From CAZAMB01 sp964501365 (GTDB lineage Bacteria; Planctomycetota; Phycisphaerae; UBA1845), in the NCBI GenBank assembly GCA_964501365.1, contig CAZCST010000014.1:332758-396757 (forward strand): a stretch of DNA of 64,000 nucleotides, written 5' to 3'. Under the pieces are notes generated by a model. It ran no database searches and was not told the origin of the DNA. It saw only the letters and a list, made by a program, of their open reading frames with translations. Below are positions 24,845-33,423 of this stretch, one piece after another (position 1 is the first letter of the stretch; every line of letters starts with the position of its first letter). The translations under genes and the position numbers were made by a program.

Positions 24845-25787
24845 GGGCCGCCCTCCCGGCCTGCTCGGCAGTCACCTTCACGAAGAAGTCCTCCAGCGTT
24901 CCACCCTCGCGGCGCAGCTCGCGCATCATCCAGCCTCGCGATGTCGTAAGCCGGAATAAATCCTCACGCACGTCGATCTCCGAGGGTGCATCCAGCCGCA
25001 CTCGCACCCAGCCATCGTTGGCAATGGCATCGACGTGGCGTACGCCGTGAATCGCACGGGCCCCCGCTTCGACTTCGGATGCCGGCGCGCGGACCTCAGC
25101 GATAACTTTGCCCTGCCCGCCGAACTGATTTCGGAGTTCCTGCGGCGACCCGCTGGCGACGATCCTGCCCGAGGCAATGATGATCGCTCGTTTACAAACC
25201 TGTTCGATTTCGGAAAGAATGTGCGAACTCAGCAGAACGGTGTGCCGCTCGCCGAGCTCCTGAATCAGTCCGCGGGTCTCGCGGATTTGCGTGGGGTCCA
25301 GTCCGATGGTCGGCTCGTCGAGAATGAGCACGTCAGGTTCATGCATGATGGCATCGGCCAACCCGACGCGTTGACGCATTCCCTTCGATAAGTGCCCTAT
25401 GGGTCGATCGATGAAATCTCCGAGCCAGCAACGCTCCGTCACGCGCCTGATCGCCGATTCGCGCTGCCCGCGGTCCATCCCCCGCAGCTTGCCGCGAAAG
25501 TTCAGATACTCTCGCGCCCGCATTTCCGGATAGAGGGGCGTTGACTCCGGCAGATACCCCACCCGCCGCCGAACTTCCATCGACTGCGTGAAGACATCAA
25601 AACCGGCCACGCTGGCCGATCCGCTCGTCGCGGGCATGAAGCATGAAAGAATGCGAATCGTCGAAGTTTTTCCTGCGCCGTTGGGCCCCAGGAACCCGAT
25701 GACACCGCCGCCATCGACTTCAAATGAGATGTCATCCACGGCAAGGAAGGAGCCGTAGCGCTTTGTAAGATTATTAACACGGATCAT
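24837..25787 (-). CDS. ABC transporter ATP-binding protein, GldA-like
   Basis: This 316-residue ATPase has Walker A GPNGAGKTS, Q-loop region YLPEST, signature LSKGMRQRVGLADA, Walker B VLILDEPTIGLD and H-loop SSHIL. The C-terminal ~90 residues form the accessory domain common in ABC-2 exporters such as GldA, CcmA and NatA. The order ATPase, permease, GldG, DUF4340 defines the Gld-type operon. ATG 25787 is chosen because it aligns with the start of the nucleotide-binding domain; eight more residues are possible. Confidence 0.92.
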   Translation of the reverse strand: MIRVNNLTKRYGSFLAVDDISFEVDGGGVIGFLGPNGAGKTSTIRILSCFMPATSGSASVAGFDVFTQSMEVRRRVGYLPESTPLYPEMRAREYLNFRGKLRGMDRGQRESAIRRVTERCWLGDFIDRPIGHLSKGMRQRVGLADAIMHEPDVLILDEPTIGLDPTQIRETRGLIQELGERHTVLLSSHILSEIEQVCKRAIIIASGRIVASGSPQELRNQFGGQGKVIAEVRAPASEVEAGARAIHGVRHVDAIANDGWVRVRLDAPSEIDVREDLFRLTTSRGWMMRELRREGGTLEDFFVKVTAEQAGRAARA

Positions 25788-26094
25788 TGGCCGCGTCCTG
25801 TGACTACCCAATCATTCAACAAGAACAAGCGCCGCTACTGCAAGTGCAGTCTGATCTTACCAACATAACGCCGCTGTCAACGGGCCAGTTCGCAGGAGAT
25901 TTTCTGTTACTGCGGTGTTACTGCATCAATACAGGCCGTTTCGGCTGGTTCTTGGCCTTGACGCTTACTTCACCAAAAGCGCCGGCGAAGATCTGCGTAG
26001 ACGGCTTCAGGACAAGATTCTTCGCTTTGCTCTGAATGACCGAACTTGGGGAGCGATCCTACTTGTCAGGAGTTGTTTTCGTTGCGAATATGCG
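25788..26094. other. divergent spacer between gldA-like operon and aminotransferase
   Basis: This ~307-base region lies between two divergent genes and should hold both promoters. I see no convincing -35/-10 pair. The aminotransferase frame is open leftward to 25915, but the extra residues resemble no family member, so it is treated as untranslated. Confidence 0.4.
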
Positions 26095-27285
26095 ATGATG
26101 AAACTTGCAAGACGCGTGGTGGAAATGGCGGAGTCGGCAACGCTGGCAGTTTCGGCCAAGGCGGCCCGAATGAAAGCGCAGGGGCTCGACGTGGTCAGCT
26201 TTGGCGCCGGAGAGCCGGATTTCGACACGCCTTCGCACATCCGCCAGGCCGCCGTCGATGCCCTGTACGTCGGCCAGACAAAGTACCCCAATCCCGCTTC
26301 GGGAATCGCAGTTGCCCGGAAAGCCATTTGCGATCGACTCGCCAAAGACCATTCGCTGACCTATTCGCCTGAACAAGTGATCGTCACGTCGGGAGGCAAG
26401 GACGCCGCCTATCTGGCGATCCATGCCCTTATTGAACCGGGTGATGAGGTCGTGATCCCTGCGCCGTATTGGGTCAGCTATCCGGAGATGGTGCAACTGG
26501 CCGGCGGGAAATGCGTCTACGTTCACGGGCCGGAGGAAAAAGACTACAAGCTCACGCCGGCCCTGCTGGAATCGGCCCTGACTTCGCGAACGCGAATGGT
26601 CATTTTCAATTCCCCGTCCAACCCCAGCGGCGTCACCTATCACCCGGAGGAAATTCGCGGATTGGCGAAGGTGCTGGAGGGCCGCGATCTTTGCGTGCTC
26701 TCGGACGAAATTTATGACCGCCTATTGTTCGGCGGACAAAAGACGCTCAGCTATGCTGCTGTGAGTCCGGCGGCTTACGCACAGACCATAACAGCCAACA
26801 GTGCGTCCAAAACGTATGCGATGACCGGCTGGCGGCTTGGTTATGCGGCCGGCCCGGTCGAAGTCATCAAGTCCATGGCGAAACTCCAATCGCAGTCCAC
26901 CAGCGGAGCGGCGACGTTCGGGCAGATCGCCTATGCATCGGCGCTCAACGGTCCCGACGAAGTCGTCGAAGTGATGCGCGTGGAATTTGAACGGCGCGGA
27001 AAATTCATGTGGGAGCGTCTGACCGACATTCCCGGCGTACGTTGCCCCCGGCCAACCGGCGCGTTCTACTGCTTCCCCAATGTATCGAAGTCCTATGGAG
27101 CGTTGGGAGTAAAGGGGTCGCTGGAATTTGCTTCCCGCCTTCTCGATGAGGCCCATGTCGCGGTTGTGCCCGGGCTGGCGTTTGGAATGGATGCCCATAT
27201 CCGCCTGTCGTTCGCAACGAACATGCAGCAAATCGCCAAGGGCCTCGACCGGCTCGAAGCATGGATGAAACGAGAAATCGCCTAG
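26095..27285 (+). CDS. class I/II aminotransferase, aspartate aminotransferase type
   Basis: This PLP enzyme of 396 residues should transfer the amino group of aspartate (or a related amino acid) to 2-oxoglutarate. Landmarks are SFGAGEPDFDTP near the N-terminus, NSPSNPSG, SDEIYDRL, the PLP-lysine motif SASKTYAMTGWRLGY and the carboxylate-binding Arg in HIRLSFA. These fit the thermophilic-type (Ib) aspartate aminotransferase subgroup. Two adjacent ATGs at 26095 and 26098 are both possible starts; AGGAG lies 13 bases upstream. Prephenate aminotransferase activity is possible in this subgroup. Confidence 0.9.
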   Translation: MMKLARRVVEMAESATLAVSAKAARMKAQGLDVVSFGAGEPDFDTPSHIRQAAVDALYVGQTKYPNPASGIAVARKAICDRLAKDHSLTYSPEQVIVTSGGKDAAYLAIHALIEPGDEVVIPAPYWVSYPEMVQLAGGKCVYVHGPEEKDYKLTPALLESALTSRTRMVIFNSPSNPSGVTYHPEEIRGLAKVLEGRDLCVLSDEIYDRLLFGGQKTLSYAAVSPAAYAQTITANSASKTYAMTGWRLGYAAGPVEVIKSMAKLQSQSTSGAATFGQIAYASALNGPDEVVEVMRVEFERRGKFMWERLTDIPGVRCPRPTGAFYCFPNVSKSYGALGVKGSLEFASRLLDEAHVAVVPGLAFGMDAHIRLSFATNMQQIAKGLDRLEAWMKREIA

Positions 27286-27331
27286 CAAACGCCCCGGCCG
27301 CTTGAACGCCGGCACCTCAAAATGATCGTCG

Positions 27332-28081
27332 TCATGAGCAATCCAACGGACAATTGGCGGGAGTTTCTCCTGATTCGCAAAAGCCATTTCCGCACGCACC
27401 CGTAGAGTTGCTGCAATCTACTGTGCAATTGAACATGTTTTCGCCCGGCTCACAGGTACCGTTCCCGCAGCTTGCCGTGTTGCCACCACAATCCTGTGGA
27501 CAGTTTTGGGCTGTTTCGCCTGATCTGCAGACGCCGTTACCGCACAATTCAGACGCACAATCAAAGGGGCAACTTGCAAAGTTTTCACCCGGATCGCAAA
27601 CGCCGTTTCCGCAGGTGGCGCTGCCACTGCAGTCGTTGGGGCAGGTATTGAATGATTCGCCGATTTCGCAGACACCATTGCCGCACGCGGCATTGGATCC
27701 ATCGCAATCGTTCGGACAGTTGTTGACATTTTCGCCGCTTTCACAAACTCCATTGCCGCAAGCGCTGTTCCCATTGCCACAGTCGGCAGGACAGTTGGTT
27801 GCCGTTTCTCCGGCTCCGCAGCTCCCATCACCGCAATCCGTTCCGTCGGTTGTATCGCAATCGTCGGGACATGTGGCGGCCGTCTCTCCCGTTTCGCATT
27901 CCCCGTTTCCGCACTGCTGGCCGTCGGCGGTGCAATCCGCCGGGCAATTGGCGATCGTTTCCCCGATTCCGCAGAAGTCGTTACCGCAACTCTCGTCGTT
28001 GCCATTGCCATCGGTCGTTCCGGTCCCGAAGCAACCAGTAAGGCCAATCAAGATCAGCATTGGAATAAAATTGCGAAACAT
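27332..28081 (-). CDS. cysteine-rich repeat lipoprotein
   Basis: ATG 28081 with AAGGA upstream gives 249 residues. The N-terminus is a lipoprotein signal (MLILIGLTGC), so it should be anchored to a membrane on the outside. The rest is nine tandem copies of about 20 conserved residues, CGNGxCExGETxxNCPxDC, with Gly/Ser/Thr/Asp spacers. Four Cys per repeat suggest two disulphides each, and the Asp/Asn-rich spacing may bind calcium. Such CGNGxC repeats occur in secreted proteins of many phyla, but no enzymatic domain is present. A -10 TATAAT lies upstream at 28165-28160. Confidence 0.8.
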   Translation of the reverse strand: MFRNFIPMLILIGLTGCFGTGTTDGNGNDESCGNDFCGIGETIANCPADCTADGQQCGNGECETGETAATCPDDCDTTDGTDCGDGSCGAGETATNCPADCGNGNSACGNGVCESGENVNNCPNDCDGSNAACGNGVCEIGESFNTCPNDCSGSATCGNGVCDPGENFASCPFDCASELCGNGVCRSGETAQNCPQDCGGNTASCGNGTCEPGENMFNCTVDCSNSTGACGNGFCESGETPANCPLDCS

Positions 28082-28159
28082 GAAATGGTCCTTTCGAGTA
28101 AACAACAATTGCACGAACCGGAGGCAACTCAATACGGATACTGCAATTGCTTCCGGGGC

Positions 28160-28165
28160 ATTATA
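28160..28165 (-). promoter_or_regulatory. -10 box for the cysteine-rich lipoprotein
   Basis: The minus strand reads a perfect TATAAT, 79 bases before the lipoprotein start. The -35 position is weak. The palindrome GCAATTGC (28143-28150) lies just downstream and could bind a regulator. Confidence 0.45.
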
Positions 28166-28228
28166 GGGACAGCCATCGGCGAAGGGTCGGATATTGTAGA
28201 AAAATATGGATGAGCTACGATCAGCAAT

Positions 28229-28891
28229 ATGGTCCGCCGCGAAGAACAGATTCGAAAACGTGCGGAAGAATCTGTTGGGGAGCGGATTCGCCGACGCCGC
28301 AAAGAGCTAAACCTGACACAAATCGATCTGGCCCAATCTTCCGGTGTGAACCAGGGCTATCTCTCCGCAATAGAGCAAGGCAAGGCCAATCCCCGCAAAC
28401 GCACGATTGACGCACTCGCCGTCGCGCTGGACATGCCCCAGGGAGTCATCGTCGGCGGCGGACATGCACACGACAACCCGCAGCCCGTGGAATCTCGGGA
28501 AGTTCCGTTATTTGGAACGATTCCAGCCGGTGCTCCGGCCGAATCGCAAGAGCAGCTCGAAATGTTCCCGGTGCTGCGTCACCAATGGTCGCCCGACGTG
28601 TACTGTCTGAGGCTTTCGTTCGACAGCATGGAACCCACCCTCAAGCCCGGCGACATCGTGCTGGTCCACTACCGGCCCGGCGTCGAGGCCGAGCACGTCC
28701 AGGGGCGCATCTGCGCCTGTCTCGTCGATGGCCAGCCCACGTTGAAACGAGTCACGGTCGAATGGCGAGGTGATGACCGCCTGGTCATTCTTCGAGGTGA
28801 TAACCCTCGGTCCGCTCCGCTTTTGATCGATTCGACACGGGATTTTTCCATCCAGGGAGTCGTAATAGGGCTGGTTTGCCGGGACTTGTAG
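28229..28891 (+). CDS. XRE-family regulator with LexA-like S24 peptidase domain
   Basis: Residues 14-70 form a helix-turn-helix (LTQIDLAQSSGVNQGYLSAIEQG). Residues 90-220 form an S24 domain with the cleavage bond Ala100-Gly101 (GTIPAGAP), Ser133 in FDSMEPTL and Lys173 in TLKRV. All parts needed for RecA-stimulated self-cleavage are present, so it may act as a stress-inactivated repressor in the style of phage CI/HdiR, rather than LexA itself, whose DNA-binding domain is of another type. It is divergent from the cysteine-rich lipoprotein gene, 147 bases away, which it may control. Confidence 0.88.
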   Translation: MVRREEQIRKRAEESVGERIRRRRKELNLTQIDLAQSSGVNQGYLSAIEQGKANPRKRTIDALAVALDMPQGVIVGGGHAHDNPQPVESREVPLFGTIPAGAPAESQEQLEMFPVLRHQWSPDVYCLRLSFDSMEPTLKPGDIVLVHYRPGVEAEHVQGRICACLVDGQPTLKRVTVEWRGDDRLVILRGDNPRSAPLLIDSTRDFSIQGVVIGLVCRDL

Positions 28892-29059
28892 GACGTTTCC
28901 GCCCCGCACCATCGCCCCAAATGGCCAATCGTTACATTGTTTCACTGCGTGTGATCCTCAGGACATGCCGATAGAAAGTGCGGGACCGGCAGGCAAGCTC
29001 CGCGCTTTGTGAAACGAGTGAGCGCTTCACGCCTTCGTTCAAAACTGAGGGTGACATCG

Positions 29060-29809
29060 ATGTTGTATGCCGCACTGACTTTCTGGCTTTTGTTGATCGT
29101 GTTTGCCGCGTGGGGAGTGCGGAAATTATGGTCGGGCATCATCCAGCCCAAGGTGTTTAATTCCGTGTTGCTGCCCGGTACGCTGATCGGTCTGCTTGGC
29201 CACGTGCTGGGGCTTCTTGTTACCGGCGCGACCATCAGCGAAACGACGCTCTTCAAAGATGACGATACCGGCGAACCCGAGACGACGGCAAATCCCAAGC
29301 CCAAAATTCCCGTCGTTGGTCACGTCATCATCGGCCTTCTTCCCTTGCTGGCCTGTGGGGCCGGCGTTTATTTCACAGCCAAGTACCTCGGCGGCACTAC
29401 CGTAACGACCATCAATGACGACATCGTCGGGCCGAAGCTGCCAACTTCCATCGCCGGATTCTGGCAATTGCTCCGCGATCAAATCACCTTGATGGAATCC
29501 ACCGTGTCGGCCATCACTTCGGCGGACTTCCGAAACTGGAAAACTGTCGTTTTCCTGTATTTGCTGGTCTGCCTGGTGGTGCGAATGGCGCCGTTTCCCG
29601 GAAACTTGCGGGGCGCGCTGGGCGCGATTGTTCTGCTGGGGATCGGCGGCGGAGTCGCATCGTCACTTTTCGATATCGCCGACCCCCGAGTGCAAAGCGG
29701 TTGGGCAGTGATCAATCTGACGGTGGCGGTTCTGCTCGTGCTACTGTTCGTCAGCCTGCTGATTCGCGGCCTCACCGGATTGATTACCGTAGTGCGCAAC
29801 GATGGTTAG
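29060..29809 (+). CDS. membrane protein, function unknown
   Basis: From ATG 29060 (GAGGGTG about nine bases upstream) the protein has 249 residues and about six transmembrane helices. A short acidic loop with DDDTGEPET lies near residue 55. No family motif is recognised. It is convergent with the GNAT gene, with only 11 bases between the stops. An upstream in-frame start at 29009 would add 17 basic residues. Confidence 0.65.
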   Translation: MLYAALTFWLLLIVFAAWGVRKLWSGIIQPKVFNSVLLPGTLIGLLGHVLGLLVTGATISETTLFKDDDTGEPETTANPKPKIPVVGHVIIGLLPLLACGAGVYFTAKYLGGTTVTTINDDIVGPKLPTSIAGFWQLLRDQITLMESTVSAITSADFRNWKTVVFLYLLVCLVVRMAPFPGNLRGALGAIVLLGIGGGVASSLFDIADPRVQSGWAVINLTVAVLLVLLFVSLLIRGLTGLITVVRNDG

Positions 29810-29820
29810 GCTGCGCAATC

Positions 29821-30393
29821 TCAGGCATTGAAAAATCCCATGAAGATTGTGTCGCTATAGCTTCCGTTGGCACGCAATACGTCTTCGCGCAATCGACCCT
29901 CGACTTTGAAGCCCAATGACTCGTAAAGCCGAATTGCACGGATGTTATCTTCAAACACGCGAAGGGTGAGTTTTCGGAGGCGCTCCGCTTTGCTCCAGAC
30001 CAGCAGGAATTCCATCATGCGCCGCCCCAAGCCAATTCCCCAGTTCGCTTTGAAAACGGTGATGCCGATCTCGGCCTGATGAGCCACGCGGCGGAACGGC
30101 AATTGGCGGGCGCCGCAAAGCGCCAGCAGGTCTCCGTTTCTCTCGGCGCACAAGAGTATGCTGTGCGACTGCCGTCCATGATCGCGAATGAATTCACGCT
30201 CACGGTCCGGCGTCCAGTCAAACTCGCCGGGCATGTATTTTAGAAAATCGCTTTCGAGATGCGCCTTGGGAAGCTGGGCGCAAACCAGTTCGGCATCGGT
30301 TTCGCACAGACGGCGCAAGATGGCCCGCGAACCATCCTTCAACCGAACTTCACGGGGCAAAGCAATGTCGACTGGGTTTGAAGACGAATTCAC
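29821..30393 (-). CDS. GNAT-family N-acetyltransferase
   Basis: This 190-residue protein has the GNAT layout: a strand with AEIGITVFKANWGIGLGRRMMEF, where the WGIGLGRRM loop binds the acetyl-CoA pyrophosphate, and the C-terminal DNIRAIRLYESLGFKVEGR seen in ribosomal-protein and amine acetyltransferases. The acceptor is unknown. It starts with GTG and overlaps the stop of mreC by four bases (GTGA), so it is co-translated with mreC even though cell-shape operons do not normally carry an acetyltransferase. Confidence 0.88.
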   Translation of the reverse strand: MNSSSNPVDIALPREVRLKDGSRAILRRLCETDAELVCAQLPKAHLESDFLKYMPGEFDWTPDREREFIRDHGRQSHSILLCAERNGDLLALCGARQLPFRRVAHQAEIGITVFKANWGIGLGRRMMEFLLVWSKAERLRKLTLRVFEDNIRAIRLYESLGFKVEGRLREDVLRANGSYSDTIFMGFFNA

Positions 30394-31337
30394 GGCGCTG
30401 TTTCCGTTTGTGGATCGAAAACATAGACACGGTCGAGTTCACGGGAATCGAGCACGGGCTTGACGGCAAGACTGACAAATAATGGATTGTCGCGATCCGG
30501 AATAATGGCCGAAACATTTCCGATGGTCAGCGCCGCGGGCAGCATTTCATTGGTCGAATCGGAGAGAACCACATCGCCGACCCCGACGCCCGCCGCCTGC
30601 ACCATTCGTGCTTCCACGTCGCGAATTTCCATCGCAGACCCGCCGCGACCCACAAGCCAGAAATACCCATCCGCCAAAACGAACCCACGCTGCGAAAAGC
30701 GCCCGATCCGCACTTTCATCTGCACGCTGGGGTCGCTGAGCAGTTTGACGCGGGAAACATAGGGGCTGACTTTCTCAACCCAACCCACGTAGGCCTCCCC
30801 CAGCAGGATGGCCATGCCCGTTCGCAGTCCTGTTTCTTCACCGACGCTTATGGAAAACGTGTTCGTGAGCACGGGAGCGCCGGACGGCACGCCTTGCAGA
30901 CTGCCCGTTGTAATCAATTCGGACGAACGCCATGAAAGCAAATCCCCTACGACCACGCGGGCTGGAATGAGCCGACCGCGCGAGCCAATCCGCGAGCCGC
31001 CTGCGTCCCAATGCCTCGTTGCCGAAAGCTCGGCGACTTCCTGTTCGAGGTCGTCCACCCTTGTGGCAAGTGCAGCGGCCTGATGAGCCAGCGCCTCGGA
31101 CTGTCGCTGCGCCGCTTCGTATTCTTCGCGTTTGATTGCAGGGGGCGGGCCTCCGAATGAATCCGCAATCGTATCTGCGACGGTCGTGGAGGCATCCTGC
31201 ATCGGGACGATGAGTTGAACCAGTCCGATCAATCCGCCGGTCCAGCGGCTCGGAAGCAGGAAAAGCAGGATCGAAACCGCCGCCAAAGCGGCGATGATCT
31301 TTCGCAGTGATCCCGAAGACGACTTCCGTCGAGCCAT
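30390..31337 (-). CDS. mreC: rod shape-determining protein MreC
   Basis: MreC is a bitopic protein that links MreB filaments to the periplasmic cell-wall machinery. The 315-residue protein has a basic N-terminus, one helix (about residues 14-33), a coiled coil (about 68-105) and then the two-barrel MreC domain with RLIPARVVVGD and TGMAILLGEAYVGWVEKVSPYVSRVKLLSD-like segments. Spacing and length match the family. No mreD, mrdA or rodA follows; a GNAT gene does. MreB lies 2.1 kb upstream on the same strand, separated by two unrelated genes. Confidence 0.9.
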   Translation of the reverse strand: MARRKSSSGSLRKIIAALAAVSILLFLLPSRWTGGLIGLVQLIVPMQDASTTVADTIADSFGGPPPAIKREEYEAAQRQSEALAHQAAALATRVDDLEQEVAELSATRHWDAGGSRIGSRGRLIPARVVVGDLLSWRSSELITTGSLQGVPSGAPVLTNTFSISVGEETGLRTGMAILLGEAYVGWVEKVSPYVSRVKLLSDPSVQMKVRIGRFSQRGFVLADGYFWLVGRGGSAMEIRDVEARMVQAAGVGVGDVVLSDSTNEMLPAALTIGNVSAIIPDRDNPLFVSLAVKPVLDSRELDRVYVFDPQTETAP

Positions 31338-31407
31338 AAGGCTCGATTATCGCAGAGATTGTATTTCTCGAAAGGCGAAAAACCCTCCCTATGTCAATCA
31401 GCCGAAA

Positions 31408-32778
31408 TCAGGGCTGGGCGCTGCGGGCAATCTTGTCGAGCGGCTTGACCAGAAGGCGAATATACATTTTCTCTTCCTCCTGTTCGAATTCCTTGAGCCG
31501 CGCCTGGTTCCCTTTTTTTTCGGCCTCCCGCTTATCCGCGCGATCTTTTTCGCGGCGAGCATCGCGGATTTCCTTTGCTTTCTTGGTGACTTCGCGAGCC
31601 CGCTCAACAGCGGCCTCAGGAAGTTTGTGTTCATCGAGGAATTTCTTGAGGTAGATATCCCACTCATCCTCGAGCTCGGTCTTCGTTCTTCGAATTGTCC
31701 AGGGTTCGTCGTAGTTGCTCTTCCTGTATTCCGCGCGTCGTGTCTCTGCACCGCGCTGGAGAAATCGTTCATACTCTTCGCGAGACATTTCTCCTTCCCT
31801 TGCGATCATTTCAATAATCTGAGGATGCGGGAGAACATTGTAAATGTAAACCAGTTCCCAGAATTCACTATCACTTAAGAGGCCGCTACCGCCCCAATAT
31901 TGCACTCCGCTGCGAGTGAGAAACTGAGTACCATAAAGTGCGCCCATGTCGCTGGGATCAAAATCAGTAATGTGTTTCGGCTTGTTAAAAGAAGCATTCT
32001 TCATCTCGGCAATCTTGTAAGGGGTGGCAGAATCCCCTCGGTAGAACCGCGACTGTTCTGGCACCCATCGATCGTCCTGCTTTACATATTCCGTTTCCGA
32101 GAAGTAAACCAAAACCCCGTCGCGTTCAAGCATCGCCTTTACCGGCATGCCGCCGACGCGATCGTCGAATTGCCATGTCAAACGGAACCTCCCTCCGCCG
32201 TATTCCGCAGTGATGCTGGATCCGCCTAGTACTTTACGTTCGTCAAAAGCCGCCGAGTCTATTCCATCCGCATACCCATAAGGAATTCGGAATGGTCCCG
32301 AATCCAATTCGTTGACCATGCCAGGGCTAAGTCCAATAGCCGTTGGTCGAAACGGTCGATACGCAGTTGCCACACTCAGCGGCTGCACGTAACCGCTAAG
32401 GGGGAACTCGGAGCGCGGAAGGTACCAAAGTTGATCACCGTAAATCATCGAACTCCGCGTGCCTGCCGATTTCTCACGCGGAACCTGATACTCTCGCATT
32501 TCCTCTTCGGAGTGTCCCTGCGGTTCCTTTGTGTACTGAACCGCGTGAAAGCCATTTTCGTCTCCAAGGTTCGACTGCCAGATAGAGTCTTCCGAGGTAC
32601 GAGTTAGAAATCGCTCCACAAGTCCGTTGTTCACACCTTCCGCCCATGAAAGAGTCCACTCGACCTCACTGGATTTGTCTTTTCCAGCGTCTAATAAGTT
32701 TTGCAGCCGGGTGGGATATCTTGTTTCGCCGATTGAGGCACACAACAGCACATAAATGGCCGAACAAAGCATTGACAC
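31408..32778 (-). CDS. exported or membrane-anchored protein, function unknown
   Basis: This 456-residue protein starts with GTG 32778, eight bases after GGAG. A weak hydrophobic N-terminus (CSAIYVLLCASIG) suggests export. The middle is beta-rich with aromatic residues; the last ~110 residues are a highly charged helix dominated by Lys, Arg and Glu. I recognise no domain. Codon use appears more AT-rich than in neighbouring mreB and mreC. With the next gene it splits the mreB-mreC pair. Confidence 0.6.
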   Translation of the reverse strand: MSMLCSAIYVLLCASIGETRYPTRLQNLLDAGKDKSSEVEWTLSWAEGVNNGLVERFLTRTSEDSIWQSNLGDENGFHAVQYTKEPQGHSEEEMREYQVPREKSAGTRSSMIYGDQLWYLPRSEFPLSGYVQPLSVATAYRPFRPTAIGLSPGMVNELDSGPFRIPYGYADGIDSAAFDERKVLGGSSITAEYGGGRFRLTWQFDDRVGGMPVKAMLERDGVLVYFSETEYVKQDDRWVPEQSRFYRGDSATPYKIAEMKNASFNKPKHITDFDPSDMGALYGTQFLTRSGVQYWGGSGLLSDSEFWELVYIYNVLPHPQIIEMIAREGEMSREEYERFLQRGAETRRAEYRKSNYDEPWTIRRTKTELEDEWDIYLKKFLDEHKLPEAAVERAREVTKKAKEIRDARREKDRADKREAEKKGNQARLKEFEQEEEKMYIRLLVKPLDKIARSAQP

Positions 32779-32790
32779 GATCCAGACTCC

Positions 32791-33255
32791 CTATTGCAAT
32801 TGCGAACAGCCTTGGGCATCTCCGAAAACAACTAGGGGATAAGAAAAAAGGATGGTGTCACCAGGCAGAATAGCACAGGATGTCTCTGAGCAAAGAGTAG
32901 CGCCGCCGCATCCGTTAGTTAGACACCAGGGTTCAAGAGTTTCAGCAACCTTCAGGCACCGGCCTGGCACAGTTGCTTTTGCACGGGGAAACGGAAATGG
33001 AGACCGCGCGGTCGAAGCACAATACGTCTCCCCTTCAGGGCAACATGGCACCGCCTTGCACCCTCCATTATTGTCGAGGATCGTTCCACACCACGTCCCC
33101 GCAGGACACCCATTGGCGGGCGGAGCAGCAGCTACTTCTTCTACAAGCGGTAGGATTTCATGGGACTTCGAAAATAGCACGCTGAAGGTTTCGCATGCGA
33201 AAACTACCACAACAACAACAAAAAATACTTTTTTCACATTTCGAATCATTTTCAT
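32791..33255 (-). CDS. small secreted cysteine-rich protein, function unknown
   Basis: This 154-residue protein has a strong signal sequence (VKKVFFVVVVVVFAC) and a mature part with about eleven Cys, including CPAGTWCG and VPCCPEG, suggesting a disulphide-rich exported protein. GGGAG lies seven bases before the ATG. It lies 12 bases upstream of the 31408 gene and is probably co-transcribed with it. No family is recognised. An unusual run of ten C and a hairpin lie just upstream. Confidence 0.6.
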   Translation of the reverse strand: MKMIRNVKKVFFVVVVVVFACETFSVLFSKSHEILPLVEEVAAAPPANGCPAGTWCGTILDNNGGCKAVPCCPEGETYCASTARSPFPFPRAKATVPGRCLKVAETLEPWCLTNGCGGATLCSETSCAILPGDTILFSYPLVVFGDAQGCSQLQ

Positions 33256-33283
33256 TTCCGTCTCCCTATTCCAGTACCATATT

Positions 33284-33324
33284 TTTCAAGTGTTGCAAAC
33301 AACTTGAAAGTTTACCCCCCCCCC
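33284..33324. promoter_or_regulatory. hairpin and ten-base homopolymer upstream of the secreted Cys-rich gene
   Basis: TTTCAAGTGTTG (33284-33295) pairs with CAACTTGAAA (33300-33309) with one bulged base and a four-base loop. Six bases further is an uninterrupted run of ten C (33315-33324), read as ten G on the minus strand. Both lie 30-70 bases before the ATG at 33255, in a strongly AT-rich spacer, and could affect promoter strength. Confidence 0.4.
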
Positions 33325-33423
33325 ACAGTACTTTTGCAAGAGTTTTCCGATTAAAATTTATATTTTCTTTGTATTTGAAATGCGAAGATTTAGGCTGTAA
33401 AAATAGGGGGGATTTGTTTGCGT

